A stretch of DNA of 64,000 nucleotides from CAWBLP01 sp963789495 (GCA_963789495.1 CAWBLP010000010.1:62001-126000), one strand, 5' to 3'; positions 27,084-36,590 are shown, counted from the stretch's first letter. Notes: generated by a model not told the origin, from the sequence alone. A program made the numbers and translations.

Positions 27084-28361
27084 TCAGGGCTTGGATGTCG
27101 GCTTGGCTGAGGCGGCGGGCGTGGCTTGGCCAGGACCGGCCGCATCGGCGGGAGCCGGCTTGGGTGCCGGTTCGGCTGCTGCAGGCGACGCGGGCGGCGT
27201 GGCAGCACCGGGCGAAGTCGCCGGCGCGGGCGCAGCACTGCCGGGAGCCGCGGCCGCCGCCCCAGAGGCTGGTTTGTCGGCTGGAGAGACAGTCGGGGCG
27301 ATAGTCTGGCCGGTCGGCTGGGATACAGCCGGCGGCGCGGCGGTAGAAGCGGCCTGCCCGGTGGGCGTGGGCGATCCGGCAGCAGGGGCGGTTGTGCCGG
27401 CCGTGGGCTGCCCCGTCGATCCGTCCCCGCTCGGAGCCGGACCGGTTGGCGGCGGAGCACCGGTAGGCGGTGGCACACCTTGCTGGCTTGGCACCGCCGG
27501 CGGTGCCGCTGGCGCCGCTGCTCCGGTTGCCGTCAGCGGCGCGGTCGCAATCGGCGGGGTGGCTGTCTGGGCCGGCATTGCCTCCTGGCCGCTACCGGGC
27601 GGAGCGTTCGGCGCCGCAAGTTGGGGCGTCGCAGCAGGTTGGGCCACCGCGGGCGGCTGGCCCTGCGCAGCAGGCTGCGACGCGTCAGCCGGTTGCGTAG
27701 CGGCAGGTGGGGCTGCCGTGGCGGGTTGTGTCGTCGGACTCGGCGGCGGAGTCGCAGCGGACGCGGGGGTGGCACCCGGTTGGGCTGCCCCGGCAGGCTG
27801 GGCGGTCGCCGCCGGTTCGGGCGCCGCAGGGTGTTGGGCTGTCGCGGCCGGCTGGGGGGCTGCACCCGTCTGGGGACTCTCGGCGGTCGGGGCCGGCGGC
27901 GCCGCGGCGGCGGCCGGGATCGTTGGAGCGGCCGGTGGCGGCGGGTTTGCCGGACCGACCACCGGCGCCGGCTTGCTGACATCCTTGTATTCCGGCGCCG
28001 CCTTGAGCTGGTCCGGCGCCAGGTCCAGCGTGATCGGGTGCTTCGGGTCGGTCGGGGTGAAATGCAGCGTGCTCCAATGCACCGCGATCTTGCGGGCGCC
28101 CACCCCCATGAACCCGCCGAAGTCGATCACCGCCGCCTGCGGCACGCCCTCGGCATCAACCAGGATGTCGATCAGCCGACCGATGGTCTTGCCATCGGGA
28201 GCGAACACGGAGTGGCCGAGAATTGCCAGTGCGCGCTCGGGCGGCATCTGTTCCACCTTCTCCGCCACCGGTGGCGTGGCCGGTTTTGGCGGTTCGTCGG
28301 CTGCGGCGACCAGCAGCATCGGCAGGCAGAGCAGGATGCCGACATGGCGAAGCGGTGGCAT
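27084..28361 (-). CDS. Secreted PRC-barrel protein with a ~280-residue Pro/Ala-rich tail
   Basis: 425 residues. Signal peptide at about 1-21 (HVGILLCLPMLLVAAADE). Residues ~40-125 form a PRC-barrel-like domain (ALAILGHSVFAPDGKTIGRLIDILVDAEGVPQAAVIDFGGFMGVGARKIAVHWSTL). The rest is extremely biased to Pro, Ala, Thr and Gln (AAPPAPTA, QPAATAQ and similar), probably an extended periplasmic spacer. The long upstream and antisense open frames in this region are GC-driven shadows. It heads an operon with the MFS gene. PRC-barrel proteins bind RNA or quinones in different settings; the role here is unknown. Confidence 0.82.
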   Translation of the reverse strand: MPPLRHVGILLCLPMLLVAAADEPPKPATPPVAEKVEQMPPERALAILGHSVFAPDGKTIGRLIDILVDAEGVPQAAVIDFGGFMGVGARKIAVHWSTLHFTPTDPKHPITLDLAPDQLKAAPEYKDVSKPAPVVGPANPPPPAAPTIPAAAAAPPAPTAESPQTGAAPQPAATAQHPAAPEPAATAQPAGAAQPGATPASAATPPPSPTTQPATAAPPAATQPADASQPAAQGQPPAVAQPAATPQLAAPNAPPGSGQEAMPAQTATPPIATAPLTATGAAAPAAPPAVPSQQGVPPPTGAPPPTGPAPSGDGSTGQPTAGTTAPAAGSPTPTGQAASTAAPPAVSQPTGQTIAPTVSPADKPASGAAAAAPGSAAPAPATSPGAATPPASPAAAEPAPKPAPADAAGPGQATPAASAKPTSKP

Positions 28362-28420
28362 GGGTAGGTGCCCTTCGTGAAAATCCGGTATCCGGCCGAG
28401 GCTCCGGGGCAAACGCTGCC

Positions 28421-29347
28421 TCAGCCGACCCTGGAGCCGAACGCCGGTCGGCCGAACCGGACCGAGCGCAGTGTGGCGAGCAGGATGCCCGCCGCGATCA
28501 GCACCACACCGACCGCGTGGTAGGTATGGAAGTCCTCGCCCAGGAACAACACCGCCAGGATGCTGCCGAACAGCGGCATGAGGTGCATCGACTGCCCGGC
28601 CAGCCCGGCGCCGATCATCTCCACACCGCGGTTGAAGAACAAATAGGCGAGGAATGAGGGAAAAACCGCGGTATAGGCAATGGCCATATAGGCCTCGGTT
28701 CCGCCGTGGATTACCGCCCCCTGCGCAATTTCCCACAGGTAGAACGGCAGCATCATGCAGGAGCCGAGCCCCATGGCAGCGACCAGGAAGCTGAGTGGAT
28801 GGACGGCGGGGCGGCGGCGCAGGATCGCGGCGTACACGCCGTAGATCGCCATCGCCAGCAGGATCCAGACGTCGCCGCGGTTCAACTGCAGGTGGATCAG
28901 CACGTCGAGCGAGCCGCGGGAGGCAATCGCCGCGACGCCGGCCAGCGACACGAGGACACCGGCCGACTGGCGCAAGGTCGGACGGTCGCCGAACAGGGCG
29001 AAGGCCCAGACGATGATCACCAGCGGCATAGCGGATTGCAGCAGCAGCACATTCAGCGCGGTGGTGCTGGTCAGGCCGATATAGGACATCGTGTTGTACG
29101 AGGCGATGCCGGTGGCCGAGAGCAGCAGCATCAGCTTCCAATGGTGCAGCAGCAGCGGCAGATCGCGTTTCAGATGCGGCCAGGCGAAGCCGAACGCGAT
29201 CAGGAAGGCTCCGGTCCAACGCCAGTAGGCGAGCGCGATCGGCGGCACGACTCCCGTCACCCCGCGGCCCAGCACGATGTTGCCCGACCAGAACAGGTTT
29301 CCCAGCGCGAGCAGGGTCCAGGCGGAGTTCCAGATAGGTTGCAGCAC
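28421..29347 (-). CDS. EamA/DMT-family transporter
   Basis: About 308 residues with ten membrane helices in two EamA halves (first: WTLLALGNLFWSGNIVLGRGV ... ; second: VWILLAMAIYGVYAAILRRR ... VGVVLIAAGILLATL). EamA proteins are metabolite or amino-acid exporters; no substrate can be inferred. The start is a GTG at 29347 with GGAAAG nearby; the upstream part of the frame is non-homologous-looking and is not used, so the exact start is uncertain. Upstream of the PRC-barrel gene on the same strand (59-bp gap). Confidence 0.83.
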   Translation of the reverse strand: MLQPIWNSAWTLLALGNLFWSGNIVLGRGVTGVVPPIALAYWRWTGAFLIAFGFAWPHLKRDLPLLLHHWKLMLLLSATGIASYNTMSYIGLTSTTALNVLLLQSAMPLVIIVWAFALFGDRPTLRQSAGVLVSLAGVAAIASRGSLDVLIHLQLNRGDVWILLAMAIYGVYAAILRRRPAVHPLSFLVAAMGLGSCMMLPFYLWEIAQGAVIHGGTEAYMAIAYTAVFPSFLAYLFFNRGVEMIGAGLAGQSMHLMPLFGSILAVLFLGEDFHTYHAVGVVLIAAGILLATLRSVRFGRPAFGSRVG

Positions 29348-29902
29348 GGTCGCTTTCCGCAGCGTGGCCGAGGCCAGGTTCCCCCGCAAGGTCGCGCCAC
29401 CTGGCGGCGGGGCGGCGGGTTGGGGAGCTGCGTATAGCGCGGTGCGATGGCATGTGTCTCCCCGCCTGCCGCAGGTCTGGCGCGCGGTTCGGGCTGGCGG
29501 CGCAGGCGCCGGTTTCAGAGGTTGCCGATTGCGGGAGGTGCCGGTTTGGGGAGGTGCCAGCGTTTGGGGAGGTGCCGTCCGGACAATATTGGACCCCTCA
29601 CACAGCATTCATGATAGGCGCCGGCCGGCCATCCACGGCGCCCCGGCACGCCATATCAGCCGCCCAAGCGCGTCACAATCACAGCAAAGCGCGGCATGCG
29701 AACAGCACACATCCGGTCTCGGCCGCGCCTAACCGGGCCGTCTCCACCGGAACGATCGGGTCGCGCAGCATGCGCTAAAATGTTCTTTCTAGGGTAGATG
29801 GCCGGGTCAGGTCCGGCCAAGACGCGACCTTCGCCCCACGCACCTACCGCCCCCCGCACTGCGACCCTTCCGCCCCGGCCGATACCGTTCTATCCCCCTG
29901 CC
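29348..29902. other. 555-bp intergenic region
   Basis: Divergent promoter region between the EamA and ABC-F genes. Contains three closely spaced copies of GGGAGGTGCC (29533-29542, 29548-29558, 29566-29576). No gene is convincing. Confidence 0.4.
29533..29576. repeat. Triple GGGGAGGTGCC motif
   Basis: Three direct copies of (G)GGGAGGTGCC spaced 15-18 bp centre to centre, upstream of the EamA gene. The spacing differs between copies, so it could be a set of protein-binding sites or simple repeat expansion. Confidence 0.5.
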
Positions 29903-31723
29903 ATGCCGCCGCCCCTGCTTCTGCTCCAGGATATCAGCCTCACCTTCGGCACCACGCCGCTGCTCAGCGGTGCCGAACTCTCCGTCGGTGCCGGCGATCG
30001 CGTGTGCCTGGTCGGACGCAATGGCTCGGGAAAATCCACCCTGCTGCGAATCGCCGCCGGACTGGTGCAGACCGATTCGGGCCGCCGCTTCGTGCAGCCT
30101 GGTGCCACCATCCGCTATCTGCCGCAGGAGCCGGACATGGCCGGCTTCGCCACCGCCCTGGCCTATGTCGAAGCCGGCCTGACCGGCGACGCCGCCACCG
30201 ACCGCTACCGCGCCGCCTACCTGCTGGAACAGCTCGGCCTGACCGGCGCCGAAGACCCCGCCACCCTGTCCGGCGGCGAGGCACGCCGCGCCGCCCTGGC
30301 CCGCGCCCTCGCCCCCTCCCCCGATATCCTGCTGCTGGACGAGCCGACCAACCATCTCGACCTGCCCGGCATCGAATGGCTGGAATCCGAACTGGCCGGC
30401 ATGCGCTCCGGCCTGGTGCTGATCAGCCACGACCGGCGGCTGCTGGAACGCATCTCCCGCAGCACGGTCTGGCTGGACCGTGGCATCACCCGCGCGCTCG
30501 ACCAGGGGTTTTCCGGCTTCGAGGCCTGGCGCGACGCCGTGCTGGAGCAGGAGGAAACCGACCGCCACAAGCTGGGCCGCAAGATCGCCATGGAGGAGGA
30601 CTGGCTGCGCTATGGCGTCACCGCCCGGCGCAAGCGCAATCAGAAACGGCTCGCCGACCTGCACGGGCTGCGCAAGCGCCGCAAGGAGCAGCGTGCCGCC
30701 GCCGGCAGCGTGCGGATGGCGGTGTCACAGGCCGACCTGTCCGGACGGATGGTCATCGTCGCCGACGAGATCGCGAAGTCCTATGCAGACCGAGCCGTGG
30801 TGCGGGATTTCTCCACCCGCATCCTGCGCGGCGACCGGGTCGGCATCGTCGGCCCGAACGGCGCCGGCAAGACCACCCTGCTGAACATGCTCACCGGCGC
30901 GCTGACCCCTGACACCGGCACCGTGCAGCTCGGCAGCAACCTGGCGCAGGTCACGCTGGACCAGCGCCGCGAGACGCTCGATCCGGCGCAAACGCTGCGC
31001 CGAACGCTGGCCGAGGGCCATGGCGACACCGTCTCGGTCGGCGGCCAGACCCGCCACGTGATGAGCTACATGAAGGACTTCCTGTTCGGGCCCGAACAGG
31101 CCAACACGCCGGTGGGCGTGCTGTCCGGCGGCGAGCGCGGCCGGCTGACTCTGGCCCGCGCCTTCGCCCGGCCGTCCAACCTGATGGTGCTGGACGAGCC
31201 GACCAACGACCTGGATCTGGAAACCCTCGACCTGCTGCAGGAGCGCCTGGCCGAGTATCCCGGCACGGTGCTGCTGGTCAGCCACGACCGCGATTTCCTC
31301 GACCGGGTGGTGACCTCGGTGATCGTCGCCGAGGGCGATGGAAGCTGGATCGAATATGCCGGCGGCTATACCGACATGCTGGCGCAGCGCGGCCCGGGCA
31401 TCGCCACCCTGGCCCCGGCGAAGCCGCGCAGCGCCGCGGCGGCGGAGACGCCTGGCCCGGCCGCCGCAGCCACGCCGGCGCGGCCCGGACGGATGAGCTT
31501 CAAGGACCGCCACGCACTGGAAACGCTGCCGGCGCGAATCGGCGAATTGCAGGCCCAGATCGCGCTGTTGCAGGACGCGTTGGCCGATCCGGACCTGTAC
31601 CGGCGCGATCCTGACCGGTTCGACAAGGTGACCCGCACGCTTGCTGCCACGCAGGACAAGCTGAACGCGGCTGAGGAACAGTGGCTGACACTGGAGATGC
31701 AGCGCGAAGCGCTGGAGTCCTGA
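29903..31723 (+). CDS. ABC-F family ATPase (Uup-like)
   Basis: 606 residues with two soluble ABC domains and no membrane segment. Domain 1: Walker A GRNGSGKST at ~37-45, LSGGEARR, LLLDEPTNHLDL. Domain 2: GPNGAGKTT near 320, LSGGERGR, MVLDEPTNDLDLETLD. A C-terminal helical segment (about 535-600) is as in Uup. ABC-F proteins act on the ribosome or, for Uup, on replication/recombination structures. The start at 29903 (MPPPLLLLQDISLTFG) matches the fold start; the longer frame upstream is Pro/Arg-rich noise. Confidence 0.93.
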   Translation: MPPPLLLLQDISLTFGTTPLLSGAELSVGAGDRVCLVGRNGSGKSTLLRIAAGLVQTDSGRRFVQPGATIRYLPQEPDMAGFATALAYVEAGLTGDAATDRYRAAYLLEQLGLTGAEDPATLSGGEARRAALARALAPSPDILLLDEPTNHLDLPGIEWLESELAGMRSGLVLISHDRRLLERISRSTVWLDRGITRALDQGFSGFEAWRDAVLEQEETDRHKLGRKIAMEEDWLRYGVTARRKRNQKRLADLHGLRKRRKEQRAAAGSVRMAVSQADLSGRMVIVADEIAKSYADRAVVRDFSTRILRGDRVGIVGPNGAGKTTLLNMLTGALTPDTGTVQLGSNLAQVTLDQRRETLDPAQTLRRTLAEGHGDTVSVGGQTRHVMSYMKDFLFGPEQANTPVGVLSGGERGRLTLARAFARPSNLMVLDEPTNDLDLETLDLLQERLAEYPGTVLLVSHDRDFLDRVVTSVIVAEGDGSWIEYAGGYTDMLAQRGPGIATLAPAKPRSAAAAETPGPAAAATPARPGRMSFKDRHALETLPARIGELQAQIALLQDALADPDLYRRDPDRFDKVTRTLAATQDKLNAAEEQWLTLEMQREALES

Positions 31724-31729
31724 ACCGAC

Positions 31730-31748
31730 AAGCGTCGGGGCCTTGCCC
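31730..31748. repeat. Dispersed element, left-end fragment D
   Basis: AAGCGTCGGGGCCTTGCCC directly follows the ABC-F stop and matches the left terminus of elements A and B. Only the end is left. Confidence 0.45.
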
Positions 31749-31750
31749 GC

Positions 31751-33399
31751 TCAGGCCGCCCGCTGCGACGGCTGCGCCCGCGCATCCTCCAGGATCATAT
31801 CCGAAGCCTTCTCGGCGATCATGATGGTCGGCGCATTGGTGTTGCCGGCGACGATGCTGGGCATGATCGACGCATCCACCACACGCAGCCGCTCGATCCC
31901 GTGCACCCGCAGCCGAGGATCGACCACCGGCATGCTGGCCGTGCCCCATGCCGCAAGACGCCCACCGGATGCAGGTTCGACACGCCGCGCTTGCGCACGT
32001 CTTCGGCCAGATCCTCATCGGAGTGCACGTGGATGCCGGGCAGTGTCTCCTCCACCACCAGCCCCTGCAGTGCATGCTGGCGGGCGATGCCGCGCGCGAT
32101 GCGCATGCCCTGGATCAGCGCCTGATAATCATAATCGCTGCGCAGGAAGTTGAAACGGATCTCCGGCGGCGCCAGCGGGTCGGGCGAACGCAGCCGCACC
32201 GTGCCGCGCCCTTCCGGCCGCAGATGCACCGGGCTGATGGCGAAACCCGGGATACGGGTGCGACACGATGCCGTCGCGGGTGCGATCGATCGTGCTCCAG
32301 GCGGAGATATTCAACTGCAGATCGGGTCGCTCCAGCCGCTTGTCGCTGCGCACGAAGGCGCCGACGTACAGGCCGTTCCCCGACATCGGTCCGCCGCGAT
32401 ACATCACGTATTTGAACCCGGCCATCAATTGCCGCGGGATGCTGTGATGCAGCTCGTTCAACGAGATCGCGCGGGAAATCCGCCAGGCGCAGAACGTGTT
32501 GAAATGGTCGTGCAGATTGGACCCGACGCCGGGGAGCTCGATGCGCGACCTCGATGCCCATATCCTGCAGGTGCTCCGCCGGACCGATGCCCGACAGCAG
32601 CAACAATTGCGGAGAGCCGTAGGCGCCGCCGGACACGATCACCTCGCCCCGCGCGCGCACGGTTTCGAGCCCGCGCGGCGAGCGGAATTCCAGCCCGACC
32701 GCGCGGCCGTTCTCCAGCAGGATGCGGGTGGCGTGCGCATGAGTGCGCACCTCCAGATTCGGACGCTTCTGCGCCGGCCGCAGGTAGCCGACGGCGGTGC
32801 TCCAGCGGCGCTTGTCCTTGGTGGTGGTCTGGTACCAGCCGCAGCCTTCCTGCTGCGCGCCGTTGAAATCGGGATTGTACGGGATGCCTGCCTGCTGGCA
32901 GGCCTGCAGCAGGACCTGGCCGATCTCCCATTCGTAGGGCTGGTTGGCAACGTGCAACGGTCCGCCGGCGCCATGGAATTCGCTGGCGCCGCGCTGGTTG
33001 TCCTCCGCCTTGCGGAAATACGGCAGCACAGACTCCCAGTCCCAGCCTTCGCAGCCGCGCTGGCGCCACTCGTCGTAATCGGCGTGGTTGCCGCGGATGT
33101 AGATCATGCCGTTGATCGAGCTGGTGCCGCCGAGCACCTTGCCGCGTGGCTGATACATGGTGCGGTTGTTGAGGTTGGGCTCCGGCTCGCTGTCGAACAT
33201 CCAGTTGACGCGCGGATTGACGAAGGTCTTGGCGTAGCCGAGGGGGATGTGGATCCACGGGTTGCGGTCCTTGCCGCCGGCCTCCAGCAGCAGCACGCGG
33301 TTGGCGGCCGGATTCCGACAGCCGGTTGGCCAGCACGCAGCCGGCCGAACCGGCGCCGGTGACGATGTAGTCGTAGGTGTTCGCGTCCGCGCTCATCAT
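31751..33399 (-). pseudogene. GMC oxidoreductase (choline-dehydrogenase-like), five frame breaks
   Basis: The translation in pieces matches the intact neighbour (33529-35148) from end to end: FAD motif VTGAGSAGCVLANRLSESG, then MLLLEAGGKDRNPWIHIPLGYAKTF, GGTSSINGMIYIRGNHADYDEW, VSGGAYGSPQLLLLSGIGPA and the C-terminal VDPRLRVHGIERLRVVDASIMP-GNTNAPTIMIAEKA. The frame moves by one base near 33315, 32540, 32245, 31965 and 31935. Every shift is repaired by removing one base. No domain is missing. It is either a young pseudogene after tandem duplication or a badly called gene. GMC enzymes of this group are FAD alcohol dehydrogenases/oxidases. Confidence 0.88.
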
Positions 33400-33462
33400 T
33401 CCCCCCGTCGCTTATCCACCAAGCATCGACGACGCGCCGCCGCCTGACAATCTCCGCGCCGA

Positions 33463-33517
33463 CATCTCCACAACGGCATCTCCACAACGGCATCTCCACA
33501 ACGGCATCTCCGCAATG
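33463..33517. repeat. 14-bp tandem repeat, nearly four copies
   Basis: CATCTCCACAACGG is repeated at 33463, 33477 and 33491; a degenerate fourth copy runs from 33505. It lies in the 129-bp gap between the two GMC genes, just upstream of the decayed one. Confidence 0.8.
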
Positions 33518-33528
33518 CGCCAATCGGA

Positions 33529-35148
33529 TCAGCCGCGTGCATCTTCCAGAATCATCTCGGACACTTTCTCGCCGATCATGATGGTGGGGGCATTTGTGTT
33601 GCCGCCCACCGCCACCGGCATGATCGAGGCATCGGCGACGCGCAGCCCGTCGATCCCGTGCACCCGCAGCCGCGGATCGACCACGGTATTGCTGCCATGG
33701 CCCATCGCGCAGGAACTGGTGGGATGCTGGTTGGACACGCCGCTCTGCCGCACATACTCGGCCAGGTCCGCATCTGATGTGACGGACGGACCGGGCGACA
33801 GCTCCTCCAAAACATAGGGACGCAGACCGGGCTGTGCGGCAATCCTGCGCGCCAGCTCGATGCCGAACAGCACGGCGCGCATGTCGTATTCGCTACGCAG
33901 GAAATCGAACTGCACCACCGGCGGCGCCAGCGGATCGGGCGAACCAAGACGCACGGTGCCGCGCCCGTCCGGCCGCAGATGCACCGGGCTGAAGGTGAAG
34001 CCGGAAAACGGATGCGGCACGACGCGATCCTTGCTGCGTTCCATCGTGCTCCACTCGAACACGTTGATCTGCAGGTCCGGGCGCTCCAGCCGCTTATCGC
34101 TGCGGGTGAACAGGCCGGCATGGATGCCGTTGCTCGCCATTGGGCCAGAGCGGAACAGCGCATAGCGCACGCCGGCCGCGAGCTTGCGCAGCTTGCTGTT
34201 CTCCAGGTCGTTCAGCGTGATCGGCCTGGCGCAGCGCCAGCTCACATAGGTGTTGAAGTGGTCGTGCAGATTGGCGCCGACCGCCGGCATGTCGCGCACC
34301 ACCGGGACGCCGAGGTCCTGCAGATGCTGCGCCGGGCCGAGGCCGGACAGCAGCAGAAGCTGCGGCGAGCCATAGGACCCGCCGGAGACGATCACTTCAC
34401 CGCGGGCGCGGGCGATGCGCCGGCCCTGCGCGGTGTGATATTCGACACCGACGGCGCGGTTGTTCTCGATCAGCACCCGCGTGGCATGCGCTCCGGTCTG
34501 AATCACCAGATTGGCGCGACCGCGCGCCGGAGTGAGATAGGCCTTGGCGCTGCTCCAGCGACGCCGGTTGCTGGTCGTGGTCTGGTAGTAGCCGCAGCCT
34601 TCCTGCCGCGCGCCGTTGAAATCCGGATTGCGCGGAATGCCGGCCTGCTCGCAGGCCTGTAGCACGGCATCCGCCAGCTCGAACTTTCCTGGTTGGTCGG
34701 AGACCTGCAACGGGCCGCCGACGCCGTGATAATCGTCGGCGCCGCGGGTCTGGTTCTCCGCCCGCTTGAAATACGGCAGCACGGAATCCCAGTCCCAGCC
34801 TTCGCAGCCGCGCTGCCGCCACTCGTCGTAATCGCCATGGCTGCCACGGATATACACCATGCCGTTGATCGAGCTGGAACCGCCCAGCGTCTTGCCGCGC
34901 GGCAGATACAACCGCCGCCCGGCAAGCTGCGGCTGCGGTGCGCTCTCGAATTTCCAGTTCACCCGCGCATCGACATAGGTCTTGGCGTAGCCGAGGGGGA
35001 TATGGATCCAAGGATTGCGATCCGGCGGTCCGGCTTCCAGCAGGAGCACGCGATGGCGACCCGATTCCGACAGGCGGGACGCCACCACACAGCCCGCGCT
35101 GCCGGCGCCGGTGACGATGTAGTCGAAGCTGTCTTCCGCCGTCGCCAT
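33529..35148 (-). CDS. GMC-family FAD oxidoreductase (choline/alcohol dehydrogenase-like), intact
   Basis: 539 residues. ADP-binding motif VTGAGSAGCVVASRLSESG at ~11-29, LLLEAG, the GMC signature 1 region around GKTLGGSSSINGMVYIRG, signature 2 SGGSYGSPQLLLLSG, and C-terminal catalytic residues around SNQHPTSSCAMG and GNTNAPTIMIGEK. These fit alcohol/choline dehydrogenases of proteobacteria (substrate unassigned). GGGGGAAAC precedes the ATG at 35148. The gene is a tandem paralogue of the decayed copy. The IS element inserted 74 bp upstream of its start may supply or disrupt its promoter. Confidence 0.93.
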   Translation of the reverse strand: MATAEDSFDYIVTGAGSAGCVVASRLSESGRHRVLLLEAGPPDRNPWIHIPLGYAKTYVDARVNWKFESAPQPQLAGRRLYLPRGKTLGGSSSINGMVYIRGSHGDYDEWRQRGCEGWDWDSVLPYFKRAENQTRGADDYHGVGGPLQVSDQPGKFELADAVLQACEQAGIPRNPDFNGARQEGCGYYQTTTSNRRRWSSAKAYLTPARGRANLVIQTGAHATRVLIENNRAVGVEYHTAQGRRIARARGEVIVSGGSYGSPQLLLLSGLGPAQHLQDLGVPVVRDMPAVGANLHDHFNTYVSWRCARPITLNDLENSKLRKLAAGVRYALFRSGPMASNGIHAGLFTRSDKRLERPDLQINVFEWSTMERSKDRVVPHPFSGFTFSPVHLRPDGRGTVRLGSPDPLAPPVVQFDFLRSEYDMRAVLFGIELARRIAAQPGLRPYVLEELSPGPSVTSDADLAEYVRQSGVSNQHPTSSCAMGHGSNTVVDPRLRVHGIDGLRVADASIMPVAVGGNTNAPTIMIGEKVSEMILEDARG

Positions 35149-35205
35149 GTTTCCCCCGGGGTTCGCCGTCTGCGGAAGGATCGACCATGCACGGGAAGGC
35201 CGCAA

Positions 35206-35221
35206 TGTTTCGCGCCGGCGC
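35206..35221. repeat. Target-site duplication, left copy
   Basis: TGTTTCGCGCCGGCGC directly precedes the left inverted repeat of the IS and is repeated exactly at 36591-36606. One more base (A) matches on the 5' side, so the duplication is 16 or 17 bp. Confidence 0.85.
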
Positions 35222-36590
35222 TGTGGCTAGCTGGCGATCTGTCCGGTGTTTGTAGCTCGTGAAGTGTCCGGTCCACTGGCTCGCTGGAACGGGGGGCGGC
35301 GATGGATCGGGCACGCATTCACGAGGGGGTTCGTCGGATGCGTTTTCAGGACGTGCTGGGTCGGACCGAACGGTCTGAGCTGAGCCAGCTGGAGGCGGCG
35401 GAGTTGCTCGGGGTCAGCGAGCGGACGTTCCGCCGCTGGCGCGACCGCTACCGGGAAGAAGGAGTTGCGGGATTGAGCGACCGTCGCCTCCGCCCCTCGC
35501 TGCGGCAGGCGCCGAAGGCGGAGATCGAGCGGATGCTGGGCCTGTATCGCGATCTCTACCGCGGCTTCACGGTGAAGCATTTCCATGAGCAGTTGGGCAA
35601 GCGGCACAACTACACGCTGGGCTACACGGTGACCAAGCTGCACCTGCAACGGGCCGGGCTGGTGACCCCGGCGCGGTCGCGCTCGGCGCATCGCAAGAAG
35701 CGGCCGCGCCGGCCGTTGGTGGGCATGATGCTGCATCAGGATGCGTCGACCCATGCCTGGCTGCCTGGCGACGAACGCAAATACGACCTGGTGGCGACGA
35801 TGGATGACGCGACGAGTGCGGTCTACTCGCTGTTCCTGGTGGAGCAGGAGGGCACCGCCTCAAGCCTGCGTGGCGTACGGGAGGTGATTGAACGGCACGG
35901 CCTGTTCTGCTCGCTCTACACCGACCGTGGCAGCCACTACTTCGAGACGCCCGAGGCCGGCGGTCGTGTCTCGAAGACAGTGCTGACACAGTTCGGCCGG
36001 GCGCTGAAGCAGCTCGGCATCGAGCACATTGCGGCCTACTCGCCGCAGGCCCGCGGGCGGTCGGAGCGCCTGTTCGGCACGTTGCAGGACCGGCTGCCGA
36101 AGGAGCTGGCGCTGGCCGGGATCAGCACACCGGAGGCGGCGAACCGATGGCTGCGGGAGGTCTACGTCGCCGAGCACAACGCGCGCTTTGCGGTGCCGGC
36201 CGAGCAGGCGGGATCGGCCTTCGTGGTGGATCCGAACGGTGCCTGGCGGGAGATTCTGTGCATCCAGGAGGACCGCCGAGTGGGTCATGACAACACGGTG
36301 AAGTGGCGCCGCCTCACCCTGCAACTGCCGCCGTCGCGGCTGCGGCCGCACTTCGTCAGAGCCACCGTGCGCGTGCACGAATATCCGGATGGGCGGCTGG
36401 CGGTGTTGTGGGGGCCGCACCGGCTGGCGGATTACGACGCCGAGGGGCGCCTTTTCCAACAGGAGCATATGGCCGCATGACACGCTTCCAGTGCGGCTGC
36501 TCTGTGCCGGGGCATGCCCCGGCACAGAGCAGGAACGAAGCGGACAGATCACGCGCTACCAAAACCGGACAGATTGACGCGCTAGCGACA
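35222..36590 (+). mobile_element. ISNCY/IS1202-group insertion sequence, complete
   Basis: About 1369 bp. Left end TGTGGCTAGCTGGCGATCTG and right end, read inward, TGTCGCTAGCGCGTCAATCT are imperfect terminal inverted repeats that go on into a shared CTGTCCGGT. Subterminal units recur (left TGTCCGGTG/TGTCCGGTC; right CGGACAGATCACGCGCTA and CGGACAGATTGACGCGCTA), likely transposase sites. A single transposase gene fills it. The 16-17-bp target duplication fits this group, whose members make unusually long duplications. The element looks intact and recent. Confidence 0.88.
35302..36480 (+). CDS. ISNCY-family DDE transposase
   Basis: 392 residues. N-terminal helix-turn-helix (SQLEAAELLGVSERTFRRWRDRYREEG) at about 30-58, then an rve/DDE catalytic core: first Asp in MLHQDASTHAW, second in LYTDRGSHYFE, Glu in RGRSERLFGTLQDRLPKEL. 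The C-terminal beta-rich part (VKWRRLTLQLPPSRLRPHF) matches the ISNCY/IS1202 group. The frame is complete, so the element may be active. Confidence 0.92.
   Translation: MDRARIHEGVRRMRFQDVLGRTERSELSQLEAAELLGVSERTFRRWRDRYREEGVAGLSDRRLRPSLRQAPKAEIERMLGLYRDLYRGFTVKHFHEQLGKRHNYTLGYTVTKLHLQRAGLVTPARSRSAHRKKRPRRPLVGMMLHQDASTHAWLPGDERKYDLVATMDDATSAVYSLFLVEQEGTASSLRGVREVIERHGLFCSLYTDRGSHYFETPEAGGRVSKTVLTQFGRALKQLGIEHIAAYSPQARGRSERLFGTLQDRLPKELALAGISTPEAANRWLREVYVAEHNARFAVPAEQAGSAFVVDPNGAWREILCIQEDRRVGHDNTVKWRRLTLQLPPSRLRPHFVRATVRVHEYPDGRLAVLWGPHRLADYDAEGRLFQQEHMAA

Noticed and set aside
27126..28367. 413-codon plus-strand open frame opposite the PRC-barrel gene
   Set aside because: It is Gly/Arg/Ala-rich with no domain or start signal and mirrors the Pro/Ala-rich tail on the other strand.
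33463..33517. CRISPR array
   Set aside because: The units are directly adjacent 14-mers without spacers, and no cas genes are in the window.
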